NCBI GenBank assembly: GCA_002785065.1
Contig: PFLI01000004.1
Coordinates: 1-11,813, forward strand
Length of the DNA: 11,813 nt
DNA from: Candidatus Roizmanbacteria bacterium CG_4_10_14_0_8_um_filter_33_9
GTDB lineage: Bacteria; Patescibacteriota; Microgenomatia; UBA1406; GWC2-37-13
Direction: 5' to 3'
Shown: positions 1-6,368 of the stretch, in pieces
How the letters are laid out: every line of letters starts with the position of its first letter
How positions within the stretch are numbered: position 1 is the stretch's first letter
Position numbers and translations under genes: made by a program
Notes under the pieces: generated by a model
What the model saw: only the letters and a program-made list of their open reading frames with translations
Databases searched by the model: none
What the model was told of the DNA's origin: nothing

Positions 1-1314
1 ATGGTTATTGTCAGTCCGACGCGTTATGATTCACAAACGAATTTAGGAATGATACTTACGAATGAACCAATCTCACTTAAATATCTGGGGAAAACCAACA
101 TTACACAAGTACAATACAAAATTGGTAACACAGGAATTTATTACAACATGACTCAAGACAATAACATTTGGTCGGCAAATATTGATTGGACAAAATATAA
201 AAGATCGTTTTTATACAATCTATATATTAGAGCGATTTTAAACGGCGTTTTAGTACGAGAAATTACGCAACAAATTCGCATTTCTCCTTCTTATCCAAAC
301 GCAAGACCGGTAATATCATACAATAATCCAGATTTCTATAAGACAATTTTTTCAGGACTTGTATCATTAAATATGAATTTCAACGACGACAACTACGATG
401 TAAATCTCGTAGAGCTATTTATTGATGGGATAAGAAAAAATTATTGGTCATATAAAAGTGTCAAAAGTGGTTCTGTTACATATCAGTGGGATACTAGTTA
501 TGAAGCCGTGGGTAAACACATATTAAGATTCAAAATCACAGATCAATTTGGAAGGAAAACGTATTCGGATAAATTTGAAGTACAGGTAGGAACTCAAACA
601 ATAACTCCAAGTTCAACTCCAATTCCAACGATCACTAATCCACTCACTCCAACCTTGATTCCGACAATAACAAACACAATAACTCCAATTCCTACACCAA
701 CGTGTACGGCAAACTTTGATTTAACAACGATTTTTCAACAGGGACAAAATAATTTTACCGGGACGAGTGACACATATTTTTTTATACCCAATGTCACTCC
801 TCCTGTAAACAAACCAGAAGACAATCAATCTTGGAACGCTCCGTATATTAAAACGTCCGGCTACTATCCTAAATATAGAACATTATTAAAATTTAACTTA
901 TCATCTATACCGCTAAACGGTAAGATAAAAAGTGCCAATCTTACTTTCACCTTGGCAAGTTGGGACGGTCAAACTGAAAAACCTACACAAAAAATAGCTA
1001 AACTTAATAAACCATTTAATCAATCTACAGCAAGCTGGATAAATGCTTCGTCAACCCAATTATGGTCAACTCCAGGAGCAGATGAAGAAGGAGTTGATTA
1101 TCTTAGTCCGGTTAAATCAAAACTCATCAATTGGGGGGCAAACACGATTGATGTGACTGATTTTGTCCAATCATGGGTATCTAATCAAAATACGAATTAT
1201 GGATTGTTAATCTGGGAAACTGATTTGCATAGCACATCATATTATTCGTCAAGATATACAGTTGACGTTACAAAAAGACCGAAGCTTACCGTTGTTTATT
1301 CAACCTGCAATTAA
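1..1314 (+). CDS. Secreted surface protein with C-terminal DNRLRE domain (5'-partial)
   Basis: The frame is open from the first base and has no signal peptide or membrane segment, so the true N-terminus probably lies left of the window; the ATG at base 1 may be internal. Residues about 1-195 are beta-rich and Ig-like, with two probable repeats separated near residue 98 (NARPVISY). Residues about 198-236 form a Pro/Thr linker of TPxPT-type repeats typical of exported proteins. Residues about 240-437 resemble a DNRLRE domain (stalk or carbohydrate-binding-like, common in cell-surface proteins): LLKFNLSSIP, then SANLTFTL, TASWINASST, IDVTDFVQSWVSN, YGLLIWETD and RPKLTVVY, in the usual family order. 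The role is probably extracellular adhesion or polymer binding; no catalytic motif is visible. A hairpin begins 3 nt after the stop. The domain call is fairly secure, the biological role is not. Confidence 0.8.
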   Translation: MVIVSPTRYDSQTNLGMILTNEPISLKYLGKTNITQVQYKIGNTGIYYNMTQDNNIWSANIDWTKYKRSFLYNLYIRAILNGVLVREITQQIRISPSYPNARPVISYNNPDFYKTIFSGLVSLNMNFNDDNYDVNLVELFIDGIRKNYWSYKSVKSGSVTYQWDTSYEAVGKHILRFKITDQFGRKTYSDKFEVQVGTQTITPSSTPIPTITNPLTPTLIPTITNTITPIPTPTCTANFDLTTIFQQGQNNFTGTSDTYFFIPNVTPPVNKPEDNQSWNAPYIKTSGYYPKYRTLLKFNLSSIPLNGKIKSANLTFTLASWDGQTEKPTQKIAKLNKPFNQSTASWINASSTQLWSTPGADEEGVDYLSPVKSKLINWGANTIDVTDFVQSWVSNQNTNYGLLIWETDLHSTSYYSSRYTVDVTKRPKLTVVYSTCN

Positions 1315-1316
1315 AA

Positions 1317-1343
1317 TTCCCATGAGTTTTTACGCTCGTGGAA
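1317..1343 (+). terminator. Hairpin directly after the DNRLRE gene, possible terminator
   Basis: TTCC and ATGAG (1317-1326, with one bulged C) can pair with CTCGTGGAA (1335-1343), including one G-T wobble, across an 8-nt loop. It begins 3 nt after the stop codon. There is no clean U-tract after it, so it may only protect the 3' end or terminate weakly. Confidence 0.3.
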
Positions 1344-1496
1344 TCTTTCAAAACGTTTCGTCGCTTCCCATCCCACGGGGCTTACGCCGCGGAGGAGTTT
1401 TTCGCGAAGGCGGGTTAGACTGAGTTTAAGTGTTATTTAATGGGTCTATTAAACGAAAATTTTGGTTTTTACAAGTTATTTCGATACCTTCTGTTA

Positions 1497-1606
1497 TGTC
1501 ATTGCGAGGAGTTCCGATATTCATCGGTATAAATTCCGCGATGTGGGCAATCTCTTAAATTAACGGGATTGCTTCGCTATAATAAGTAAATTAGCTCGCA
1601 ATGACA
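1497..1606. repeat. Palindromic dispersed element with TGTCATTGCGAG ends
   Basis: TGTCATTGCGAG at 1497-1508 is mirrored by CTCGCAATGACA at 1595-1606. An inner pair, GGGCAATCTC and GGGATTGCTTCGC, lies between the ends. This end sequence is a widespread bacterial intergenic palindrome. It overlaps the 3' end of the small minus-strand ORF, which suggests it inserted there. Confidence 0.8.
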
Positions 1607-1787
1607 AGCTGTATTCATGTGCTATGAAATGACTTCTAGTTTTCTTGTAGGTAAAACCAAGTCTGTGCAGAAGTGAGTATAAGATATTATATTGTTTTTG
1701 AGTGTAAATAACAATTTTTGTCACTGTTTGATGGGTGTGATTTCTTAGATGAGTTGTAATTACCATCCAGACTGTGTACCTGGGCAT
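1560..1787 (-). pseudogene. Small ORF with weak HicA-like segment, probably a relic
   Basis: The 75-codon frame is uninterrupted, but its last 15 or so codons come from the palindromic element at 1497-1606, so the original 3' end appears lost. Residues about 34-54 read ILYSLLHRLGFTYKKTRSHF, which recalls the HicA mRNA-interferase core (LxxLGF...GSH) but lacks the glycine before SH. The N-terminal half does not match HicA. There is no visible ribosome binding site and no HicB partner. It may equally be a chance frame; the family suggestion is made by eye only. Confidence 0.2.
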
Positions 1788-1846
1788 TTTTAAAATCTAT
1801 TTTATGGTGGAGTAGAAAATGGCGTTTATAAATCACATCCACAAAG

Positions 1847-1963
1847 ACTTCCCTGTTCGATGCGCCTATTGGAAATGTCTTGGAGCTTCGAGGACAAGTT
1901 GATGGAGCGCACTGTAAGCGTGTATTTCATTTCATCTTCTCTTCAGTGGTGGTATTGAGGTAG
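1847..1963 (+). pseudogene. Fragment resembling a RelE/HigB (Gp49-like) toxin
   Basis: From 1847 the plus frame reads TSLFDAPIGNVLELRGQ, then VDGAHCKRVFHFIFSS, and stops at 1961. This matches the core pattern of Gp49/HigB toxins (Pxx..GLxELR...GxxYRxxYFxxxxxxVLL). The conserved YR is replaced by CKR. A shift of frame at about 1942 would continue as FSGGIEVVLFF, the expected next strand, so a frameshift is likely. No start codon, N-terminal half or antitoxin gene can be found. It reads as a decayed toxin gene whose 3' end became the upstream region of the CsoR promoter. Confidence 0.35.
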
Positions 1964-2005
1964 TATTGTTTTTTTACTTCTCAAGCAATTTTCTAATAAA
2001 TGGTA

Positions 2006-2034
2006 TTGACAAGGTTATGTTATATTGGTATTAT
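2006..2034 (+). promoter_or_regulatory. Sigma-70-type promoter of the repressor-reductase unit
   Basis: TTGACA at 2006-2011 is a perfect -35 box, followed by a 17-nt spacer and TATTAT at 2029-2034 (5 of 6 to TATAAT). The predicted start of transcription is near 2041, giving a leader of about 90 nt before the repressor gene. It is the best-scoring promoter by eye in the window. Confidence 0.8.
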
Positions 2035-2040
2035 ATACTC

Positions 2041-2059
2041 TATACTCCTATGGAGTATA
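2041..2059. promoter_or_regulatory. Palindromic operator, likely site of the CsoR-family repressor
   Basis: TATACTCC-TAT-GGAGTATA is a perfect 8-bp inverted repeat around a 3-nt centre, lying on the predicted transcription start. The layout (TAC, pyrimidine run, centre, purine run, GTA) resembles known CsoR/CstR-type operators. A further half-site-like TATATACTC lies just upstream at 2032-2040, overlapping the -10 box. The next intact gene encodes a CsoR-family protein, so autoregulation is the natural reading. Confidence 0.7.
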
Positions 2060-2097
2060 TAAGATAAACCCTAAACTCTAAATACTAAATCTCAAAA

Positions 2098-2130
2098 ATG
2101 AGAAAAATGTTACAAGTTATAGACAAATAA
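2098..2130 (+). CDS. Possible leader peptide MRKMLQVIDK upstream of the repressor
   Basis: An ATG at 2098 opens a 10-codon frame that stops at 2128-2130, two bases before the repressor's ATG at 2133. The near-touching arrangement would suit translational coupling, since neither start has a good Shine-Dalgarno. The frame is very short and could occur by chance in AT-rich DNA. Confidence 0.2.
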   Translation: MRKMLQVIDK

Positions 2131-2132
2131 AT

Positions 2133-2363
2133 ATGAAAGATGTTAAAATGCGCATAAACAGGATTGTTGGTCAGTTGCATGGGATAGAAAAGATGGTTGA
2201 TAATAAAAGAGACTGTAGTGAAATATTGCAGCAAATAAGCGCAGTAAAAAAAGCGATTGATGGGTTATCTAAAGAAATTGTGGTTTCCAATATTTGTGAG
2301 TTTTTGCCACAGGAAAATATTAGTAAAGTCGGGCAAATGATTGAACGGGCGATTAATTTATAA
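2133..2363 (+). CDS. CsoR/FrmR-family (DUF156) transcriptional repressor
   Basis: This 76-aa all-helical repressor is slightly shorter than usual for the family (85-100 aa). Residues 6-19 (MRINRIVGQLHGIE) are the DNA-contacting helix 1 signature, and residues 28-45 (C28, then ILQQISAVKKAIDG) are the family core. C28 matches the first ligand (C36 of M. tuberculosis CsoR). Aligned on the QI-A motif, N53 and F57 stand where Cu(I) sensors have His and Cys; a second cysteine sits at 55 instead. The canonical copper site is therefore missing, and a thiol, persulfide (CstR-like) or other metal signal is more likely. Promoter and palindromic operator lie upstream, and thioredoxin reductase follows 116 nt after the stop on the same strand. 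There is no clear ribosome binding site. The family is sure, the inducer is not. Confidence 0.88.
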   Translation: MKDVKMRINRIVGQLHGIEKMVDNKRDCSEILQQISAVKKAIDGLSKEIVVSNICEFLPQENISKVGQMIERAINL

Positions 2364-2391
2364 ATTTTGAATTTAATAATCTATTTATTTT

Positions 2392-2454
2392 ATTGTCATG
2401 CTGAACTAATTTCAGCATCTTGATAAGATCCCGAAATAAATTCGGGATGACAAT
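2392..2454. repeat. 63-bp palindromic element between repressor and reductase
   Basis: The ends ATTGTCAT (2392-2399) and ATGACAAT (2447-2454) are perfect inverted repeats. Inside are two separate hairpins: GCTGAA/TTCAGC with a 5-nt loop, and ATCCCGAA/TTCGGGAT with a 5-nt loop. The element lies between two genes that seem to share a promoter, so it may shape mRNA processing or read-through. The reductase reading frame stays open back into it, which can mislead start calls. Confidence 0.8.
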
Positions 2455-2479
2455 AAGAAGACAAAGTAAAAAATTTAAT

Positions 2480-3463
2480 ATGGAAAACGTTATCATTATT
2501 GGAGGTGGGCCTGCAGGTCTTTCTGCAGCTATTTATTTAGCCCGAGCGGGATTAAAACCTCTTGTTTTTGCCGGTTCACCGCCAGGCGGTCAGCTTACGC
2601 TTACTTCAGAGGTTGAAAATTTTCCCGGCTATGAATCAATACTGGGAGCAGAACTTATTGAAAAAATGAGAAATCAGGCAATAAAATTTGGAGCTATCAT
2701 AAAAGATGAAAATGTTACGTCAGTTAAATTTAGTGAATCGAATAAATCAGTGAATGTATTAAAAACAAAATCAGTCATTATTGCAACTGGTGCAAAAGCA
2801 CTTTGGTTAGGAGTTCCAGGGGAAGAGAAATTGCGGGGAAAAGGAGTATCTGCCTGCGCAACGTGTGATGGATTTTTTTTCAGAGAAAAAACTGTAGTAA
2901 TTGTGGGAGGAGGGGACACCGCTCTTGAAGAAGCACTGACACTTACCAAATTTGCTAAAAAAGTATATATTATTCATCGTAGAGACAGTTTTCGCGCTTC
3001 CAAAATTATGACTGAACGGGTATTAAACCATCCGAAGATTGAAGTGGTGTGGAATTCACAAGTGGTTGAAATTATGGGAGAAAAAAAGGTAGAGGGTATT
3101 AAATTAAAGAGTTCGACAGATAGTGTTGCCACCTATCGAACTTTATTAATAGATGGTATTTTTGTTGCAATTGGACATCGGCCAGACACAGAGCTATTTA
3201 AAGGGAAGGTTGAAATGGATGAAAAGGGATATATTTTAACATTTAATCAACTTGCTGAGGCTGTTTTGAAAGGTAGAATAGTGTTGTCAAAAGAAAAAAT
3301 TAACCATTTAAAAAGTACAGATAAACATTTTAATTCATCAACTAACATCGAAGGGATTTTTGCAGCAGGAGATTGTGTGGATCATGTTTATAGGCAAGCC
3401 TCAACAGCATCAGGTATGGGCGTTGGCGCAGCATTAGATGTGGAGAGGTGGTTAGAAAGGTAG
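2480..3463 (+). CDS. trxB: Thioredoxin reductase (NADPH, FAD flavoprotein)
   Basis: It transfers electrons from NADPH through FAD to thioredoxin-like disulfides in the cytoplasm. Motifs in order: GGGPAG near residue 8 (FAD), GGQLTLTSEVENFPG, the redox pair C126-A-T-C129 followed by DG, GGGDTALEEA (NADPH fold), HRRDSFRA (arginines that favour NADPH) and GIFAAGD near 290 (FAD). The start at 2480 (MENVIIIGGG) is chosen because it gives the normal short N-terminus; the frame extends upstream to 2420, but that part is repeat DNA. No Shine-Dalgarno is visible. The 327-aa length exceeds the usual 305-320 because residues about 253-286, between KGYI and TNIEGIFAAGD, form a Lys-rich insertion. It is probably co-transcribed with the CsoR-like gene upstream, implying induction by redox or thiol stress. 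A ferredoxin-NADP-type variant is unlikely given the CATC motif. Confidence 0.92.
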   Translation: MENVIIIGGGPAGLSAAIYLARAGLKPLVFAGSPPGGQLTLTSEVENFPGYESILGAELIEKMRNQAIKFGAIIKDENVTSVKFSESNKSVNVLKTKSVIIATGAKALWLGVPGEEKLRGKGVSACATCDGFFFREKTVVIVGGGDTALEEALTLTKFAKKVYIIHRRDSFRASKIMTERVLNHPKIEVVWNSQVVEIMGEKKVEGIKLKSSTDSVATYRTLLIDGIFVAIGHRPDTELFKGKVEMDEKGYILTFNQLAEAVLKGRIVLSKEKINHLKSTDKHFNSSTNIEGIFAAGDCVDHVYRQASTASGMGVGAALDVERWLER

Positions 3464-3489
3464 TGATGGGAGTTATAAAAATAAGGATG

Positions 3490-3588
3490 CGTCATTCTGG
3501 GGAAGAACGTAGTGATGACTCCAGAATCAGATTCTGGATCCTTCAATTTTGTTCAGGATAAACAATCGCGTATGGTGCCAGAATGACG
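3490..3588. repeat. Palindromic element, copy A (about 99 bp)
   Basis: The ends are CGTCATTCTGG (3490-3500) and CCAGAATGACG (3578-3588). Its reverse complement is nearly identical to copy B at 7217-7316, and its right half matches the left half of copy C at 8167. It lies between trxB and the dehydrogenase gene and could form a long hairpin in the transcript, perhaps separating the two units. Confidence 0.88.
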
Positions 3589-3621
3589 AATTATTAATGA
3601 GAACAATATATTTATATCGAT

Positions 3622-3627
3622 TATAAT
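3622..3627 (+). promoter_or_regulatory. Possible -10 box for the dehydrogenase gene
   Basis: A perfect TATAAT stands 14 nt before the ATG at 3642. No good -35 box is seen (AGAACA at 16-nt spacing, 3 of 6). Transcription would begin near 3634, leaving a leader of about 8 nt with no room for a Shine-Dalgarno. Confidence 0.4.
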
Positions 3628-3641
3628 TTATTTTTCATTCT

Positions 3642-5231
3642 ATGAATAATCAAGGACAAAAGATGCTGGAAACAGCACAAAATATCATTAAAAAAACAGG
3701 AGAAGGATTACAATTATCTCCTGAGACAATTAAACAACTTGTTGAACCAGAACAAATTCACGAATTCCATTTTCCTATTGTCATGGATGATGGAGAAACA
3801 CGATTATTTACTGGCTATCGAATTCAACACAATAGAGCGTTGGGGCCTTATAAGGGCGGTATACGATTTCATCCGGATACAACTCGCGATGAAGTTCAGG
3901 CTCTTGCAACCTTGATGAGCATAAAATGTGCCGTAGCGGGAATTCCGTATGGAGGAGGAAAAGGAGGGGTTATTCTTGATCCTAAAAAGCTTTCACTAAA
4001 CGAATTAGAACGAGTTTCGCGGACGTATGCAAAATATATCTCACCTATTATTGGTCCATATATAGATGTTCCTGCTCCTGATGTTAACACCAATCCAACC
4101 ATAATGAATTGGATGATGGAAGAATACAAAAAGAATGTCAAAATGTCCCCACTTCGCCAAGGCTTCCCACTTCGCACAACGAGCTACGAGGGACAAGTCG
4201 CGGGGCAAGCAAATCTCAAAAAGAATGAAATATTGGCGACATTTACGGGGAAGCCGGTTGGAAAAGGTGGGACATTGGGGAGAACTGAGGCAACGGGAAG
4301 AGGAGGAGTTATGATTTTGAAAGCATTACTTCAGAGATTAAATGATGTTCGACACCATGTTTTTGAGTCCGGTTCATCCTCTAAAGGGTTCACCCTGAAG
4401 GAAGTTCACCCTGAAGGGTTCACCCTGAAGGAAGTTCACCCTGAAGGGTTCACCCTGAAGGAAGTTCACCCTAAAGGGTTCACCCCCAACCGATTGACTC
4501 AAAAACAGGCGTCTTCACTTATTAATAAGATGTCTATCACTGTTCAAGGTTTTGGGAATGTGGGATATTATTTTGCAAAAATTGCTCAAGAAGAGGGATT
4601 TAAAATAATGGCAGTATCGGATAGTAAAGGGGGGATAGTGAAAAATGACAAAGCTCAAATGTCAAATGTCAAATATAGTAATGAACTAGATATTGAAATG
4701 GTGATGAAATGTAAGAAAGAAAGAGGATCGCTTGCCGGATGTTATTGTTCGGGTGGTGTGTGCGATACACAAGGAGGAAAGCTTATCACCAATGAAGAGT
4801 TGCTCGAACTTCCAGTTGACATACTGGTACCTGCTGCTTTGGAAAACGTCATAAATGAGGATAATATGCGCAATATTAAAGCAAAAATCATTATCGAGAT
4901 GGCAAATGGACCTATTACAGAGGAAGCATATGAATATCTCACCAAAAAAGGAGTAATTATTGTTCCGGACGTATTGGCAAATAGCGGAGGAGTTACCGTA
5001 TCATATCTTGAATGGTATCAAAATATACATAATGTATCATGGTCTGAAGATAAGGTGAATAAAAAACTTGAACAATTAATGAAGAATGCATTTGAAGAAA
5101 TATGGAAAGGAGCGATTAGAGATCAGCGATTGGCGATTGGCGGTCAGATAAAAACGAATCTTGACTTAAAACAGGCTGCGTTTGGAGTTGCCATCCGGAG
5201 AATTCAAGAAGGGATGAAGAAAATGGTATAA
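3642..5231 (+). CDS. gdhA: Glutamate dehydrogenase family enzyme with in-frame insertions
   Basis: It catalyses reversible oxidative deamination of glutamate to 2-oxoglutarate and ammonia with NAD(P). Catalytic-domain motifs are complete: GPYKGGIRFHP (K71), PYGGGKGGV (probable catalytic K107) and APDVNT (D147); then FTGKP at about 201, GRTEATGRGG, the cofactor loop VQGFGNVG, DILVPAALENVI and VPDVLANSGGVTVSYLEW. Length is 529 aa against about 410-450 for the family. The excess lies in surface positions: about 25 residues at 166-199 (SPLRQGFPLRTTSYEG region), about 60 residues between ALLQRL and SITVQGFGNVG containing a 10-residue tandem repeat, and a segment at about 335-380 with AQMSNVKYSN and four cysteines (357, 367, 369, 374). 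All insertions keep frame and no core motif is hit, so the enzyme may still work. Leucine or phenylalanine dehydrogenase is less likely but not excluded. Confidence 0.88.
   Translation: MNNQGQKMLETAQNIIKKTGEGLQLSPETIKQLVEPEQIHEFHFPIVMDDGETRLFTGYRIQHNRALGPYKGGIRFHPDTTRDEVQALATLMSIKCAVAGIPYGGGKGGVILDPKKLSLNELERVSRTYAKYISPIIGPYIDVPAPDVNTNPTIMNWMMEEYKKNVKMSPLRQGFPLRTTSYEGQVAGQANLKKNEILATFTGKPVGKGGTLGRTEATGRGGVMILKALLQRLNDVRHHVFESGSSSKGFTLKEVHPEGFTLKEVHPEGFTLKEVHPKGFTPNRLTQKQASSLINKMSITVQGFGNVGYYFAKIAQEEGFKIMAVSDSKGGIVKNDKAQMSNVKYSNELDIEMVMKCKKERGSLAGCYCSGGVCDTQGGKLITNEELLELPVDILVPAALENVINEDNMRNIKAKIIIEMANGPITEEAYEYLTKKGVIIVPDVLANSGGVTVSYLEWYQNIHNVSWSEDKVNKKLEQLMKNAFEEIWKGAIRDQRLAIGGQIKTNLDLKQAAFGVAIRRIQEGMKKMV
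4143..4235 (+). repeat. GC-richer insertion inside the dehydrogenase gene
   Basis: This stretch adds about 25 codons between EEYKK and TGKP, where family members have a short loop. Its start has CTTCGCCAAGGCTTCCCAC and later GCTACGAGGGACAAG, richer in G and C than the gene around it. A similar string (CTTTGCCTAAAGGCTTCGA) occurs at 9343-9361, suggesting a second dispersed repeat family. The boundaries are approximate. Confidence 0.45.
4381..4487 (+). repeat. 30-nt in-frame tandem repeat array
   Basis: Three copies of a 30-nt unit begin at 4381, 4411 and 4441, followed by a 17-nt partial copy at 4471. Copies differ only by CTA versus CTG at the start. Each unit contains two related half-units (GGGTTCACCCTGAAG and GAAGTTCACCCTGAA) and encodes GFTLKEVHPE. 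The 30-nt period preserves the reading frame whatever the copy number. The repeated word TTCACCCTGAAGG resembles TTATCCTGAAC...GAAGG inside palindromic copies A-C. Confidence 0.95.
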
Positions 5232-5232
5232 T
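5224..5232 (+). promoter_or_regulatory. Extended -10 promoter of the M23 peptidase gene
   Basis: TGGTATAAT is a perfect extended -10 (TGN-TATAAT). It overlaps the last codons and stop of the dehydrogenase gene. The -35 region is weak (TTCAAG at 5203, 3 of 6), as is usual for extended -10 promoters. Six bases separate the box from the ATG at 5239, so transcription is predicted to begin at or near the start codon itself. Confidence 0.6.
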
Positions 5233-5238
5233 ACCGGT

Positions 5239-6312
5239 ATGCAAGAAGTGATTGAATTTATTGTTTTTTTTCGCAACTATACCATAGCTCGTCTTATTTC
5301 ATTAGGAAGGTCGTTTGAAGGATTAAAAGATGTTATTGTTGCGTTTTTAATTGTGAAACGGGGAAAATATTCCTCATCTTTTTTAAATACATCTTTTCTT
5401 ATTTTAGTAGGTGCTGCTGTTGTTGGTGGACCTATTATTGTGGAAAATAATCCGTTTCTTGGATTCTTTGAGTCAGAATATAAACCTCAGTTTAGTCAAG
5501 CCTCTGTTGTTTCGTATAATCCCTATGAAAGCGGTCTTTCTACAACTATTTCAATAAAACCCCGCGATAGAGTTATCGAGCATAAAGTAGCCTCAGGAGA
5601 TACACTTGCTTCAATTGGAAAACGATATGGCATTTCAGTTGATACGATAAAATGGGCAAATGACTTAAAAATCGATACTATTATGCCAGGACAATCACTC
5701 AAAATTCCCCCGGTAACGGGAGTAGTACACAAAGTTGTATCAGGAGAAACAATATACTCAATAGCAAAAAAGTATAAAACAAATGCGCAAAACATAGTCA
5801 ATTTTATTTTTAACGATTTTGCTGATATTGATACATTTGCCCTTCGAGTAGGGCAGACTTTGTATGTTCCAGATGGCGTGATAGAAGAAGAGCAGCCGAG
5901 GTATTTTGCAATGGAGCCAAAATACGCAGCGATACAAGCAGGTGTGCATGGATCATCTTCATTTATATGGCCTACGTCCGGGATAATTACTCAATATCCT
6001 ACCTGGTATCATATGGCGCTTGATATCGCAAATAATGCGCTTCCCCCTGTTCTTGCTTCAGATACCGGGACAGTTACATTTGCGGGATGTCTTAACTGGG
6101 GATATGGATGTCATATTGTAATAGATCATGCAAACGGATATTTAACATTATATGGTCATTTATCTGCAATTAATGTTTCAGCTGGTCAAGCAGTATCTCA
6201 AGGTCAGCAGATTGGGACAATGGGATCGACAGGTCGATCCACCGGTACCCATCTTCATTTTGAAGTCAGATCTGGAGGGTCTCTTCTTAACCCGCAGGAG
6301 TTTTTAAGATAA
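5239..6312 (+). CDS. LysM-containing M23 family murein endopeptidase
   Basis: This envelope protein is predicted to cut peptidoglycan cross-bridges or stems. Residues about 1-45 are cytoplasmic or membrane-associated, residues about 47-66 (FLNTSFLILVGAAVVGGPII) form a membrane anchor, and the rest is outside. Two LysM domains follow: about 111-157 (HKVASGDTLASIGKRYGIS ... GQSLKIPP) and about 160-211 (HKVVSGETIYSIAKKY ... GQTLYVPDG). The C-terminal M23 domain (about 245-357) keeps every zinc and catalytic residue: H258 and D262 (HMALD), H307 (YGHLS), H338 and H340 (HLHFEV). Hence an active LytM-type hydrolase rather than an inactive EnvC-type activator. C-terminal residues GCLNWGYGC could form a disulfide. 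It lies 7 nt after the dehydrogenase stop but has its own extended -10. It converges with the exporter operon on its right. Confidence 0.9.
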   Translation: MQEVIEFIVFFRNYTIARLISLGRSFEGLKDVIVAFLIVKRGKYSSSFLNTSFLILVGAAVVGGPIIVENNPFLGFFESEYKPQFSQASVVSYNPYESGLSTTISIKPRDRVIEHKVASGDTLASIGKRYGISVDTIKWANDLKIDTIMPGQSLKIPPVTGVVHKVVSGETIYSIAKKYKTNAQNIVNFIFNDFADIDTFALRVGQTLYVPDGVIEEEQPRYFAMEPKYAAIQAGVHGSSSFIWPTSGIITQYPTWYHMALDIANNALPPVLASDTGTVTFAGCLNWGYGCHIVIDHANGYLTLYGHLSAINVSAGQAVSQGQQIGTMGSTGRSTGTHLHFEVRSGGSLLNPQEFLR

Positions 6313-6368
6313 TCATCATTAGTGATTAGCGAATAGCGACTGGCATAAGAGGATAAAAAAATACTTTA

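Larger units (their letters stand above)
1315..2005. other. Gene-free stretch with repeats and decayed gene fragments
   Basis: No intact gene is convincing here. The stretch holds the post-stop hairpin, a GC-rich patch at about 1355-1415 unlike the surrounding AT-rich DNA, a palindromic repeat at 1497-1606, a minus-strand small ORF (1787-1560) whose 3' end runs into that repeat, and a plus-strand fragment at 1847-1963 resembling a RelE/HigB-type toxin. The GC-rich patch has the look of a dispersed repeat; CGCGAAGGCGGG-like words recall the GC-rich pieces at 4149-4210 and 9341-9371, but this is only a visual resemblance. Confidence 0.5.

Noticed and set aside
2420..2479. Upstream extension of thioredoxin reductase starting at the ATG at 2420
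   Set aside because: The extra 20 residues come largely from the palindromic element at 2392-2454, and the family N-terminus begins at MENVIIIGGG (2480).
2674..2949. Minus-strand ORF opposite trxB
   Set aside because: It lies wholly within a conserved gene, has no family resemblance and no start signals.
3490..3588. Ordinary intrinsic terminator for trxB
   Set aside because: The hairpin is long and imperfect, lacks a U-tract, and the same sequence recurs elsewhere, including inside a gene.
3896..4177. Minus-strand ORF opposite the dehydrogenase gene
   Set aside because: It is antisense to conserved catalytic motifs and its sequence is explained by the plus-strand codons.
4381..4487. CRISPR array
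   Set aside because: The 30-nt units are directly adjacent with no spacers, and they are translated in frame.
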